Source: an uncultured Bacteroidales bacterium
GTDB taxonomy: Bacteria > Bacteroidota > Bacteroidia > Bacteroidales > WCHB1-69
Direction: 5' to 3'
Assembly: GCA_900317715.1 (NCBI GenBank)
Contig: ONHS01000007.1
Location: 1-64,000, forward strand
DNA: 64,000 bases
Under the pieces are notes generated by a model that had not been told where the DNA came from, did no database searches, and saw nothing but the letters and a program-made list of their open reading frames with translations. The position numbers and the translations under genes were made by a program. Below, in pieces: positions 7,506-17,800 of the stretch. Every line of letters starts with the position of its first letter. Within the stretch, counting starts at the first letter, position 1.

Positions 7506-8591
7506 ATGTACAATATCATGCAAACGACAGGCGACATTATGCCGACAACAAACAATTTCAAAGAACTTTCCATGGAGGGTTTCGTCACCATCATCCTTGA
7601 CGGGGGTGAACGCGCAGACGAGGCCATGTACTATCTACTGCAACACATTCTATACCAGCCGTTAAGGAGGCGTTACGAGAGGGCACAGCATCTGTTGCTT
7701 GACGGTTTCGACGACATCCTCGACGACTTCTTCTTCCACCTGCGCGACGGGAGCGCGATCTGTAGTGGGCCAGACAAAGCCGGTGAGGGGACTGGCGGCG
7801 ACGCTGGGAATGCCCATCCCGCCTCGGACAATCAACTTTCCTACCCTTCGCTGCGTCGCATCCGCAACCGGCAGGCGTTCGTGCAGTGGATGCTCCGCAC
7901 CTTCCGCAACTACCTCAACGTGCGTATCGACAAGGAAAGTCCGTTTGTCCGCTCCGGAATCCCCGCCGACAGCTTGTCGGCCAGCGGTCCCAGCCACCCC
8001 TACGACAACTCCACCGACAACGCCCCCGGCGATCCCTACAGTCGCTCCTCCTTTAATTCCGCAGACTTCTATGCCTCATCTTCCATCCTGACCGACGAGC
8101 AGAAACTCTCGACCGCCTCCAACCTCCTCGCCTACGCCCATCAGGTGCTGTCCCCGCGCGAAGGTTTCATCCTGCTCCGGTCGCTGCTCACCATGCTGGA
8201 CAAGCGGCAGTCGCTGCCCAACGAAGAGATGGCCGAGGCCCTTGGGATGACCAATGTCACCTACCGCGTGACCGTCCACCGCATGAAGGAACGTCTCGCG
8301 CAATTCCGCGCCCGTCTGCTCCAAGGCGAGCCCCTCCGTCTCGACGAAGCACACCGTCAGATGGCGCAGCGCATCAACGAGGACTTCCTCCATCTCTACC
8401 CCACCCTGTCATACTACTACACCCAATCCATCGGCACTTTGGACCCCGGCCATGCCGACGCCGTCAACCGTCTCCGCCAAGCCCACCTCGCCGCCACCGG
8501 CGACCTGCTGCACGAGCCTGCCGTCTCTTACGAAGCACGGTATTCCAAAGCGGCGGTATGGAATTTGGTGGAACGGGTTATCGGAGAGTGA
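7506..8591 (+). CDS. Sigma-70-like regulator with large central insertion
   Basis: 361 residues from the ATG at 7506; the frame is open back to 7398, and further ATGs at 7521 (MQTTG) and 7542 (MPTTN) are also possible. An N-terminal helical part (GGERADEAMYYLLQHILYQPLRRRY, read as two helices) and DDILDDFFFHLRD...IRNRQAFVQWMLRTFRNYLN resemble sigma region 2. After a Ser/Pro/Asp-rich stretch of about 70 residues comes a region-4-like HTH (LSPREGFILLRSLLT, NEEMAEALGMTNVTYRVTVHRMKERL). A further C-terminal region of about 90 residues is not part of standard ECF factors. It is GC-rich, stands alone and diverges from the ligase gene. It could be a sigma factor or only an HTH regulator with the same ancestry. 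Confidence 0.6.
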   Translation: MYNIMQTTGDIMPTTNNFKELSMEGFVTIILDGGERADEAMYYLLQHILYQPLRRRYERAQHLLLDGFDDILDDFFFHLRDGSAICSGPDKAGEGTGGDAGNAHPASDNQLSYPSLRRIRNRQAFVQWMLRTFRNYLNVRIDKESPFVRSGIPADSLSASGPSHPYDNSTDNAPGDPYSRSSFNSADFYASSSILTDEQKLSTASNLLAYAHQVLSPREGFILLRSLLTMLDKRQSLPNEEMAEALGMTNVTYRVTVHRMKERLAQFRARLLQGEPLRLDEAHRQMAQRINEDFLHLYPTLSYYYTQSIGTLDPGHADAVNRLRQAHLAATGDLLHEPAVSYEARYSKAAVWNLVERVIGE

Positions 8592-8697
8592 GATGGCTAT
8601 TGGCTATTGGCTTTTAGCTATTGGCTGTTTTTTTTTATGTCGCCATTCGTTTTTCTGGATTTCAATCATTGAAGTTCGTTCGTCTTTTTTCTCATAA

Positions 8698-8782
8698 GTA
8701 TGGAAAAAGGCAAAATGTTACATGTCCGAAAACTTTTTTCGAAAAAAATTTTTCCGTTGTAACATTTCCGGTTTTTCCATAC
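8698..8782. repeat. Large imperfect inverted repeat (25-base arms)
   Basis: The left arm 8698-8722 begins GTATGGAAAAAGG and ends ATGTTACA. The right arm 8758-8782 begins TGTAACAT and ends TTTTTCCATAC. The arms match at all but about four central positions around a 35-base AT-rich loop that itself contains TTTTTCGAAAAA. It lies between the sigma-like gene and a small ORF that starts 28 bases later. It could be an operator, a hairpin leader or a small non-autonomous mobile element. Confidence 0.7.
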
Positions 8783-8810
8783 ATATAGAGTGAACAAAAA
8801 AAGGACGCGT

Positions 8811-8945
8811 ATGACATACATCATCCATAACCGTATCATCTGGATTGTTTACGACGAGCACAACCTCCACGAGCAATTCAGGCGTATGTTCTTCCCCAGC
8901 TGGAGGAAGGAGCATCGGGAGCCCGTGACGGTGATAAGGCTATAA
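8811..8945 (+). CDS. Possible 44-residue small protein
   Basis: An ATG 28 bases past a long inverted repeat opens an uninterrupted 44-codon frame (MTYIIHNRIIWIVYDEHNL through to REPVTVIRL). The amino-acid composition looks like real protein, with aromatic and charged residues alternating, but I do not recognise it. It may instead be a surviving piece of a larger lost gene, since a clear gene remnant follows at 8990. Confidence 0.35.
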   Translation: MTYIIHNRIIWIVYDEHNLHEQFRRMFFPSWRKEHREPVTVIRL

Positions 8946-8989
8946 ACAGAGAATACGACTATGAACACTGGAGCAAAAAACTATTAGAT

Positions 8990-9055
8990 ATGAAAGAAAA
9001 ACTCAGTCCACAGTACAACGACGCCGTCAGACAAATCAAGACGGCCATTTTGCAG
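8990..9055 (+). pseudogene. Remnant of a DUF1016 (PDDEXK, YhcG-like) nuclease gene
   Basis: The first 22 codons (MKEKLSPQYNDAVRQIKTAI and LQ) match the usual start of Bacteroidota DUF1016-N proteins, which are predicted PDDEXK nucleases of about 350 residues. After ILQ the similarity stops and the frame runs into a hairpin and then across the 3' end of the oppositely oriented M14 gene. The rest of the nuclease is absent, so I read this as a deletion remnant. The small ORF at 8811 may be part of the same debris. Confidence 0.5.
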
Positions 9056-9105
9056 ATTGGCCCAATTTGGCAGACGCATCTGCCCAAACAGAAAAAGCGG
9101 TCCCG

Positions 9106-12100
9106 CTACCGCTTCACAAACCTCACCACCCCTACTCCACCATCACCCAAGGTCACTCGCAGGAAATACTCCCCCGGCTTCAATGCGGTGACGTTCACGC
9201 GGGTTAATGCGTCGCTATGTGAACGGAGAACAACCTTGCCTTGGGTATCGTAAACATCTATGCCCGTGATGGTTGCGCCTTCGCTTTCCAGCATCAGATA
9301 ATCGTTGGCGGGGTTTGGATAGACTTTGAGGGCGGGGATGTCCATGTGTTCAGTTAGCGCGTTGGTAGTGGTGTCAATGACGAACACTGTGACTGAACTG
9401 CGCGGGCTGATGCACCACAACGTGTCGTCCTGATAGACCTCCTCCAAATAGTAAGTGGTTGTGTCATAAAGTTCCGGGGTCGTGAAGTAGGATCCCGTCG
9501 CGATGTGCAGGGTAGCAGTGTCAGAGTCGTACCAGCGCACTTCCTGCTCGGCGAGCGCGACAATGGTGGTCTGCATTCCCGGTAGGATGTACTGGTCAAA
9601 GGCTAGCGGGGCAAGCACCTGCGGCTGCAAGGCGACATCGCAGCGCACTTTCGTGCCTGGCTTGGTCGTCACGGTGAACGTGGCGGTCTGATAACAGGGT
9701 GCGGAGACCTCCACAGTATAGGTCCCCGCCATAATCGGCCGGTGATAGGCGCCGAGCGGCAGATGCGAGAAAACTTCGGAATGGAACTTGTCGTGGTTGA
9801 GGACCTTGACCATCGCCTCCACGGGCTCGTGCGTGACCGCATCGGTGATTACGCCCCAGAAGCCGTAGTCGCACTCCATCACGTAGCTCAGCAGCGCATC
9901 CTTGGTGTTCGTCCAAAACGACTGCAACTTCACCGGATCCGTGACCACATGCGTAAGACTGGTCTCGATGGTCACCTCGCGACAACGCTGGTAGTAGGTC
10001 ATATAGTCCTGACGGCTGCCGGAAACGGGGTACCAGTCGCCGCCGTCAATGACCACCCGACCGCCGCTGCCGTACATGAACGAGGTGTCCTGCGCGTGGC
10101 ATAACGACGCGTAGTTCTGGCAGATATAGCGGAACCAGTCGGCATCGGCATGGGGTCGCTGACTCGTGGTCCACGAATCCCATGGATAATTGAGCAGTTC
10201 CGCCCCGCAATGGAAATTGACCGACATGACAAAATGCTTTGGCGTAACATAGTCGATAATTGCCTGTGTCTCAGGCTGTATATTGGCCATCGTGCCCAAT
10301 CCCGGCAGATGCGGATAGTTACGATTCAGCTGCACATCATTGTAGTTGTGGTAGGTCGAATACCCGCCGCTTGACGAAATCATATCATTGCTTAGATGAT
10401 ACGTGCCGTCAGGGTTTTCCAGCGGACAGATGTACAAATCCACATTGTCCAAAATCCGCATCACAGCAGAATCGGTTGTGGCGTTGTTCAGAATATAGTC
10501 GGCGAGATGGAGCATCAGGAAATAGCCCACCACCTCTGTGCCGTGCATGGTCGAGGAATAGAGAAACGCCGGTTTGGTTGTTTCCTGACCCAACGTGTTG
10601 CTGATATGGATGGCGAAGATGGAGTGCGGCAGATCTGGATGCGGTGTGGTGTCCAAAATGGTGTCAATCCGACACAAATGAGGGAAAGAATCCTGAAAAT
10701 GCTGCAACAGCTGCAAATAGACATCATAACTGGGGTACCTGTTCCAGTCGAACATCGCCTCCAAAGTGGTAGCGATATGGCTGCTATCCACCCTCTCGCC
10801 ACGGGTTGGGTGAAGTGCCTCCTCGGGGATATACTCCCTTTCTGAGAACCTGCTTTGCAACATTGAGGAAATACTGTCCAGGTTAGCCGTGATCTTAGAC
10901 GTAGCGTTCAAAGCATCCGCTACAGGTCCAACCGTGACACAGACCGTATCTGACAAAATGGATTCATCGTTAGAGCTGCAATTATATGTAATTGTGTAGC
11001 AATGATTTCCGGGAGCGACAGATGTATCCGTATAGGTGGAATCTGCAATGTCAGAGGCAACCAGCACTCCGTCACGATAGACGTTGACGGTATGACCAGT
11101 GGTCACATTGCCGTGTATGGAAATATCATCCAAACAAAAAATGTATTGATTGAAGGAGATGCAATGGACGGCAACATATTTCGCTTGCGGCGGAACCAGA
11201 AAGGAATACTCCGTCCATGTGGTCGTCGGGGTAATCGGATCGCAGTGGAGCGGGATGAAGCTGGCGGCACTGCTATCGGTCAGCGAATAGGCCACAACAA
11301 ACTGTTCGTCAGCAAATTGCGAAGAAAAACTGCGGGCATAGAAGGAGAAGGTGAACGCTTCAGAAAAATGCAGTTCAGGACTTACCATCCAGTCGTCATT
11401 ATGGATTGTGTAATGGAACGGACAGCCGAAGAATCTGTGGCCGGAATGGGCCTGCATATTGTTATTACCCGTGCCGTAAATTAGCTCGTCATCCAGCACG
11501 ATGTAGGCCATCGTCGCACCTTCGTTTAGGAAATTCAGCGAGGAAAAAGTGGAAGTCGGCTCACCATCCCCGTCGATGTAACGCCAACCCACGTCTCCTG
11601 ATGGATTGATTTCGCCATAATCATAAGATTCCACATCATCGAAAATCGTAACCGTCTGAGAAGTGTAAGTTCCATTCCACGAAAGTGTTACATCGTTCCC
11701 CGTCACCTGCGCCGTCAGGCCTTCGGGGGCATCGCATGGCGAGCTCAGCGGACTCAGCAGGATGCCAGCGGGCATAGTCAGGTCGTCCATCCACACGCAG
11801 TCGGAGCCCTTTTTCGCATTCGTATTCTTGCGATAACAGAACTTCAGCACGTGGTAACCTGCGGACACATGGCATTGATATTCAGCCCAATCCGCGTAGC
11901 CTGTCAGCGTGTCCATCGCTTGACCGTCAAGGTAGAAATAGAACACTCCACCGCCGGGTGCGGAGAAAATCTTGCGAAAGTAGGAAACCGTTCCGCTATC
12001 TGTCAAATATATAGACAATTGCAAAACAGATTCAATATTGTCCTGATAATAGTTCCCGCTTCTGACGCAGTATCTGCCGCTATGGGCACCCTCGCTGGTC

Positions 12101-12255
12101 ACCTCCCACAGCGAACGGGTTCCCACGCGTTCCCATTGCAACGTGGAAAAGTCTCCGGTTTCCCAGTCTTCCACCATCTGCGGGGAATTTTGGGCTTGCA
12201 ACGACAATACACCGAGGATTACGGCCAATAAAGAAAACAGTAGCGGTCTCATCAT
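9106..12255 (-). CDS. Secreted M14 zinc carboxypeptidase with T9SS sorting domain
   Basis: About 1049 residues. I start at the ATG at 12255, 5 bases after the upstream hydrolase gene, because it gives a signal peptide (MMRPLLFSLLAVILGVLSLQ then AQ). Residues about 30-165 and 200-385 look like jelly-roll/cleaved-adhesin domains (each ends in a DDIxxxG or DDLTMP motif). The M14 domain spans about 500-790: zinc ligands in TMHGTEVVGYF (H571, E574) and VNFHCGAELLNYPW (H682), substrate-binding LNRNYPH, catalytic Glu in TIETSLTH (E764). A carboxypeptidase-regulatory-like beta sandwich follows (FWGVITDAVTHEPVEAMV), then a type A T9SS domain (YPNPANDYLML...GEYFLRV). It should cleave peptides at the cell surface. 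Operon placement behind the pigment-like genes is by position only. Confidence 0.9.
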   Translation of the reverse strand: MMRPLLFSLLAVILGVLSLQAQNSPQMVEDWETGDFSTLQWERVGTRSLWEVTSEGAHSGRYCVRSGNYYQDNIESVLQLSIYLTDSGTVSYFRKIFSAPGGGVFYFYLDGQAMDTLTGYADWAEYQCHVSAGYHVLKFCYRKNTNAKKGSDCVWMDDLTMPAGILLSPLSSPCDAPEGLTAQVTGNDVTLSWNGTYTSQTVTIFDDVESYDYGEINPSGDVGWRYIDGDGEPTSTFSSLNFLNEGATMAYIVLDDELIYGTGNNNMQAHSGHRFFGCPFHYTIHNDDWMVSPELHFSEAFTFSFYARSFSSQFADEQFVVAYSLTDSSAASFIPLHCDPITPTTTWTEYSFLVPPQAKYVAVHCISFNQYIFCLDDISIHGNVTTGHTVNVYRDGVLVASDIADSTYTDTSVAPGNHCYTITYNCSSNDESILSDTVCVTVGPVADALNATSKITANLDSISSMLQSRFSEREYIPEEALHPTRGERVDSSHIATTLEAMFDWNRYPSYDVYLQLLQHFQDSFPHLCRIDTILDTTPHPDLPHSIFAIHISNTLGQETTKPAFLYSSTMHGTEVVGYFLMLHLADYILNNATTDSAVMRILDNVDLYICPLENPDGTYHLSNDMISSSGGYSTYHNYNDVQLNRNYPHLPGLGTMANIQPETQAIIDYVTPKHFVMSVNFHCGAELLNYPWDSWTTSQRPHADADWFRYICQNYASLCHAQDTSFMYGSGGRVVIDGGDWYPVSGSRQDYMTYYQRCREVTIETSLTHVVTDPVKLQSFWTNTKDALLSYVMECDYGFWGVITDAVTHEPVEAMVKVLNHDKFHSEVFSHLPLGAYHRPIMAGTYTVEVSAPCYQTATFTVTTKPGTKVRCDVALQPQVLAPLAFDQYILPGMQTTIVALAEQEVRWYDSDTATLHIATGSYFTTPELYDTTTYYLEEVYQDDTLWCISPRSSVTVFVIDTTTNALTEHMDIPALKVYPNPANDYLMLESEGATITGIDVYDTQGKVVLRSHSDALTRVNVTALKPGEYFLRVTLGDGGVGVVRFVKR

Positions 12256-12260
12256 GGGAA

Positions 12261-13070
12261 TTATTTCGTCAATGTCCCTCTCAGCCACCGCAAAAAGGTC
12301 TCTGGCCAAGCCGACAGCTGCGCATCATCATATTTGGCCATCTTCTCGGGATTCACGCCGAAACCGTGCCCGCCCTTTTGGAGATACAGGTAATAGACAT
12401 TGGGCTTGTTCAGCGCATTCAGCGAGTCGGCCATCATCCTGGCGTTGTGCCAATCCACCGTGGGGTCGTCGTAGCAATTCAGCAGGAAGACGGGACAATG
12501 CACTTTGTCGGCGTGTAACTCCATTGACAAGGAATCCCACATCACAGGGTTGTGTTGTCTGCGCTCGCCCATGAGTCCGCGGCGCGAGCGCTTGTGCACG
12601 TACGGTTCGCGCATGGTTACCACCGGATAGATGGGAGCCACGAAATCGGGAGCGATGCTGTCGGGCAGCAGTTCCGCACCACTCAGCACTAAGTGGCCGC
12701 CGGCGGAGAAGCCCATCGCCCCGACGGTCTTGTACCCCTTCGATTTAACGGTTTTTAACGCTCCTTCCAGCGCTTCGAGCTGACCCGGGTATTGCGTGCA
12801 ACAACTCCGGCGGATGTGTGTAAACCACGACCACCAGCCAGACACAGGATATTCGAGCACGTAGGCGGCATAGCCGTTCTGGTTCAGCCACTGCGCCACC
12901 TCGCTACCCTCACCGCGCCTTGCCAACCAGTAGTAACTGCCGCCCGGGCATACGATCACGGCGGTGTCAGCTTTCCCTTTCTCGGGTAAAAATTCGGTAA
13001 GCTTCTGTGCGGAAACGTTGGTAAACAACATCATCGCACAAAACACAAACATCAAACATTTAAAATTCAT
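12261..13070 (-). CDS. Secreted alpha/beta hydrolase (BD-FAE/acetylxylan-esterase-like)
   Basis: 269 residues with an N-terminal signal peptide (MNFKCLMFVFCAMMLFTNVS then AQ). The alpha/beta hydrolase features are the oxyanion strand VIVCPGGSYYWLA (about 38-50), the nucleophile elbow GFSAGG (about 125), an acid in the NCYDDPTVDW loop and the catalytic histidine in GGHGFG. Enzymes of this shape deacetylate or de-esterify polysaccharides or small esters; the true substrate is unknown. It ends 5 bases before the M14 gene start and is very likely co-transcribed with it. Confidence 0.85.
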   Translation of the reverse strand: MNFKCLMFVFCAMMLFTNVSAQKLTEFLPEKGKADTAVIVCPGGSYYWLARRGEGSEVAQWLNQNGYAAYVLEYPVSGWWSWFTHIRRSCCTQYPGQLEALEGALKTVKSKGYKTVGAMGFSAGGHLVLSGAELLPDSIAPDFVAPIYPVVTMREPYVHKRSRRGLMGERRQHNPVMWDSLSMELHADKVHCPVFLLNCYDDPTVDWHNARMMADSLNALNKPNVYYLYLQKGGHGFGVNPEKMAKYDDAQLSAWPETFLRWLRGTLTK

Positions 13071-13260
13071 AATTCACAATTCATAATTATATCGCCGTCA
13101 CACATCATTCATCGTTTTTCATCGCATTATTCATCGAATCATCATATCATCACACGTCATACGTCATTCATCGTTTTTCATCGTTTCATTCATCGTATCA
13201 TCCCATCATCCCATCATCACATCATCGTATCATCGTATCATCACACGTCACACGTCAACT
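13071..13260 (-). repeat. ATCATCG/TGACGTG tandem tract running into the oxidoreductase gene end
   Basis: Read on the minus strand, the tract starts inside the last codons of the FAD oxidoreductase gene (TTGACGTGTGACGTGTGA encodes its Leu-Thr-Cys-Asp-Val-stop). It continues as GATGATACGATGATACG repeats for about 170 bases. No gene lies in it. Confidence 0.8.
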
Positions 13261-14746
13261 TCCTCACGATCCCGTCCTTCTCCCCCATCACTGCCTCGGC
13301 GGTCATCACCGCGGTGAGGGGGACGCCGCAACAGCCGTGGAGATAGACATTTTGGCCGGTCATGAAGAAGTTTTCGGCTTTGGTGCGGAGGGGAAGGTAG
13401 CCGGCGTATGGGTTGCGACTGTCCTTGAGCAGACCGTAGAGCGACCCGTCCGGTTCGTTAAAATAGTCGCGGACGGTGAGCGGGGTGGCGTCATAAAGAT
13501 GTTCCACACAATCGCGGAAACCCGGTCTGACCTTCTCCATCTTGTTCAATATCAGCTCTGTATGTTTGCTTTTCAATTCTTCATAATCCGAACCTCTTTT
13601 GCCCACAGTGGTATTGGCCCACTTCTCGCACATTGAAAATGGAGAAAATACAATCACCTGCACAGCGCGGGCAAACGGTCCTTGGTTCTCCTCGCACGGC
13701 GTGAAAAAGACGAAATTCTGTGGCCAATTCTCTTCTTCGTACTTTCCAAACTGCCAAACCTTATCGTAACTGTCCCAACAATAGCACGGATGGTTTATGT
13801 ACGGGAACGTGCCCTCTTTCAGCACCGCATAGACGCAGTAGGCCGAATAATTGTTCGGCGCGGACATCAACCACGTTCTGGAAGCCTTCGTAAACAACTG
13901 ATCACCTGTAACTTTCAGCAATGATTGCGGATGGATGGAGGAAACGACACAATCGGTGGCGAACGTCCTGCCGTCGGCGGTGGTCAGCGATAGCACCCGA
14001 CCGTTCTCCATCTGCATGGCGGTCACTTCGGCACAGGGGAGCACTTCGCCACCCAGTTCGCGAATCTTCGATACCAGTGTTTCTGCCAACTGTTCGGCAG
14101 GTCCTTCGAACCGCGAATGCGCTTTGATATACAGGTAGTTAATCAACGAAAACACGTAAGCAGGAGTATATCCAGCCTCGCCACCCGCCAACGGGCTCAG
14201 ATAAGCCAACAGACTGCGCAGTTTCGGATTCTGGACGTGGTCCGCAATGAAATCCTTCGACGACTGGTAGAAAACTTCGTCGCTGCTCGGCGAAGAGTCG
14301 CTGCCCGGACGCAAGAAAAAGAAATCCACCTGATCAGCCAACGCAAAGAGGTGATCCACATAACGTTGGATGTTCTCTTTCTCCTCAGGGAAAAGCTGCT
14401 GGAAATACTTCGTGAACGGTTCAATGCCCTGCGGAATCCGATACGTCATGCCATCTTCCAAACAGACCACCTCGTCGCCACAGTCTATATCCACCTGACG
14501 GAAATGCAGTTGGTCGAGGATGCCGAGGTAACGGCAGATGCGGTTGAGCGAGCCGCCCGGCTGCAAACCGCCCACCACGTGCATACCCGCGTCGAACGAC
14601 ACCCCGTTACGGGTGAACGACTGCAGTCCGCCTCCCACGTGCGCACTCCGCTCCAGGACAGTCACCTTGTAACCCTCCTTGGCCAAAAGCGCACCCGTGA
14701 ACAACCCGCCGATGCCGCCGCCGATGATATGAACGTGTTTTTTCAT
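13241..14746 (-). CDS. CrtI/CrtISO-like FAD-dependent oxidoreductase
   Basis: 501 residues from the ATG at 14746; the frame runs upstream but only this start puts the Rossmann motif at the N-terminus (HIIGGGIGGLFTGALLAKEG, residues 4-23, with the FAD glutamate at ER in VTVLER). A conserved FDAGMHVVGG, a mid-protein VVSSIHPQSLL, and a C-terminal FMTGQNVYLHGCCGVPLTAV fit the phytoene desaturase/carotene isomerase/retinol saturase family. In aryl-polyene and flexirubin-type loci such enzymes occur and probably act on the polyene chain. Its last five codons lie in a TGACGTG heptad repeat. It is the last core member of the cluster in transcription order. Confidence 0.85.
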   Translation of the reverse strand: MKKHVHIIGGGIGGLFTGALLAKEGYKVTVLERSAHVGGGLQSFTRNGVSFDAGMHVVGGLQPGGSLNRICRYLGILDQLHFRQVDIDCGDEVVCLEDGMTYRIPQGIEPFTKYFQQLFPEEKENIQRYVDHLFALADQVDFFFLRPGSDSSPSSDEVFYQSSKDFIADHVQNPKLRSLLAYLSPLAGGEAGYTPAYVFSLINYLYIKAHSRFEGPAEQLAETLVSKIRELGGEVLPCAEVTAMQMENGRVLSLTTADGRTFATDCVVSSIHPQSLLKVTGDQLFTKASRTWLMSAPNNYSAYCVYAVLKEGTFPYINHPCYCWDSYDKVWQFGKYEEENWPQNFVFFTPCEENQGPFARAVQVIVFSPFSMCEKWANTTVGKRGSDYEELKSKHTELILNKMEKVRPGFRDCVEHLYDATPLTVRDYFNEPDGSLYGLLKDSRNPYAGYLPLRTKAENFFMTGQNVYLHGCCGVPLTAVMTAEAVMGEKDGIVRKLTCDV

Positions 14747-14831
14747 TCTTTGATGTTTGACGTATGACGTTTGATTAGGTAAATGATGATCGTTATTACC
14801 CTCCAACCGTGTAACCTTTAACTACTAACTA

Positions 14832-17800
14832 CTAACTACTAACTGCTAACTTGTACCGTTCCTGATACTTCTTAAAATACCGCCAATACTCCTCTGTTTC
14901 CAAACGCGTGCAAATTTCCGCATAGTGTTCCTGGTAATAGTGGCGCATCTGCCTGGTTACCAGGCGGTCACGTTCACTGTCGGTGTCTGCTCCCACACTG
15001 TCATACGGGCGGACGCGCTCGGCTATTTCCAGATAGAGGTCGCCGCCGCGGAACAACAGTTCCTCCTTGGGCAGAACGTGTCCCATTCCGTGTATGAAAA
15101 TCGGGAGGATGTCGGCGTCTAACTCGCGTGCCAGCGCAAACGCCCCCTTGTGGAAGCGCAAAATCTCGCATTTTGGCGACCGCGTACCCTCTGGGAACAC
15201 GCAGATGGAGTAACCGCGCTCGTAAAGTTCGCGCAAACGCGGCAGATTCGTCTCCATACCATCGCTCACAGGATAGTATTCCGCCTTGCGAATCACCAAC
15301 CCATAAAACGGATTGTGCCACACCCAATCGTTAGTCAAAAAAACGATTTTCGGGGTAACCGACAGCAGACACAGCAAATCCAAATGGCTTTGGTGGTTCG
15401 AAACAATCACCGCCGGCTTCTCGAACGTTTCCCCTGTCAAATTGTTCATATCAAATTGAATATGAGGCAGATGATGAACACAAAAGGCGGCCATACGCTG
15501 CAAGAACGTATGATACTTCAACTTCTTCTCTTCCGTATTTTTCCCAAACATAAAATAGATGGCCGTATAAGGAATCAAGAAGAGGAAGAGCAGCAGGAAA
15601 CAGAATCCGCATAACAACGTATATGCAAAACGTTTGAGGGTTACAGGAGTCTCGCGCAACTGTCCGTTTTTCTTCGTCAGCCAATCGAAAAGGACAGGCG
15701 GCAGGAAGGAGGCCATCAACACCACCGTAACCATACCGATAATCGTAACCAAAGCCAACGACTGCAGGGCAGGGTGTTTCGCGACAATCAGACAGCCGAT
15801 GCCCGCGAACATGATGAGCGCTGAAATCACCACACTGTGCTTGTAAGAGGCCAACCGCGGCTTGCCCGTCGTGTATTCGTACAGCAGCCCTTCCGTAATG
15901 AAAATCGTGTAGTCGTCGCCTTGACCGAAAATGAACGTAGCCAAGATGATATTGACGATATTAAACTGAATGCCAGTCAGATGCATCAGTCCCAAAATCC
16001 AAATCCAGCCCACTGCCAACGGCAGGAAGGCAAGCAACGCCAGCTCAATTCGGCGGAAGGAGAAGAGCAGGAAAACAAAAACGACTATACCGCATACCCA
16101 ACCGATGTAATTGAAGGAATCGCGAAGCATATTCACCAACTGACGACCGAGGTCACTTCCCGAAAAAACAAACATTGATGGGTTCACACCATCAACCTTT
16201 TGATGAACGACTTCAGGCTGTTCCGTATCCACATAATTGACAATCCGATATCCATTTTCAATCGGGTAAATATACCTTAAAGTAAAAGGTTTAATAACAT
16301 CATTAAAATCTTCAATATCAGAAATTTCGCATTTACTAGAAATCAAATCAAAGAAGGATTGGAAAGCCTCTAACGAGAAGCCTTGGGCCACCGCTTCGCG
16401 CTCAAATTCATGCAGGATATGACGATGGGATTCTTCCTGCCAAAAGGCATTCCAACGGGCGGCAGCTTCCTTTTGACGTTGCTGCGAAGGTAGCATCTCC
16501 CCCACTCCGCTCACCGATGTCACCGCGTCGCAACGCTTCAGCAAAGACACCAACGAGTCGTTGCGATTCACCGCCTCCTGCAAGGTCTTCCCTTCCGCCA
16601 CCGCGTACATCATACCCGAAGCCTGCACTTGCGACAGAATCTCCAAATTCTCGCGCTGGGTCGGAGTCATGTAATTGATGTTCGAGAGGTCGCTGTCGAA
16701 GGATGTCTTCTTTGAAAAATAGCCAAGAATGATCGTGATTATCAATCCTATAAGGAGAATCCACGGACGGGCTTTGCTACGCGAAAGGTGCACTCCCGTC
16801 CACTTCCCAAACAGCAGATGTTCGGACGGCGCGGGACGTTTGCGCATAAACTGCGGCAGGAAAATCAGCACAAAGAGGATCGTCCCGACGAGCATCAAAG
16901 AGGCAAAAAGCCCGAGGTCCTGCATCGCGCGGGCATCGAGCCACAAAAGGCAGAAGAAAGCCGCCACAGTGGTAAGATTGCCAATAAACAGCGGCAAAAC
17001 CATCTCGCGGAGCGCCTCGCGACGGTCGCCGACTTCCTTGTATTCGTCGAGGAAGTGCAACGGATAATTCGCCACGATGCCGATAAGGACAGAACCAATG
17101 CCCAGCACGATAATGGAGACACCACCTCGGAAAACATAAATAGCCGCCAACGAAAAAAGCGCTCCGAACAGAATGGAGCCGCCCACCCAAAGGATGTCGG
17201 AAACACGCCGATAATGCAGCAACAGGATCAACAAAATCAGCACGACGGCAATGACCACCGCCAAGATGGAATCGTGCTTGATTTGCGTGGCATTGGTGGC
17301 CGCAATCAAGGGTGCGCCCACCGCCACAATCTCCACTTCTGGCATCTCTTTCTGGACATCCAAAGCTTTCTGTTCCAAATATTTAGAGAGCTTACCGTTA
17401 TTAAAACTTTCATTGGAGCCATAGGGACTGTCGAAGGTGACGAGACCGTGTTTCCCGTCAGCGGTAAAGAGGTATCCATCCACCACTTGGAAGGCATCGT
17501 TGAGCTTCAACGAGTTCAGACGCTGTAAGGTCGGGGTGAAGAGCTGCAGCGGATCCATGGGCAGCGTATGCATGATGGTACCCGCGACTGGGAACATCAG
17601 CAGCTGTTTGTCCTGTGCCAAACGACCCTGCACCATTCCCGGCGTTTGCAGAAGGGAATCCACGCGAGCGTAGTCCTCTTTTGTAAGCAGATACGGCAGA
17701 TGGGCATACACCGCATCCATGAGGTCGAAGACCTGCGTTTCGTCAACCGTAACACTCAGATTTTCAACCATGTCGCTTTCGGATAGGATGTCACCATATC

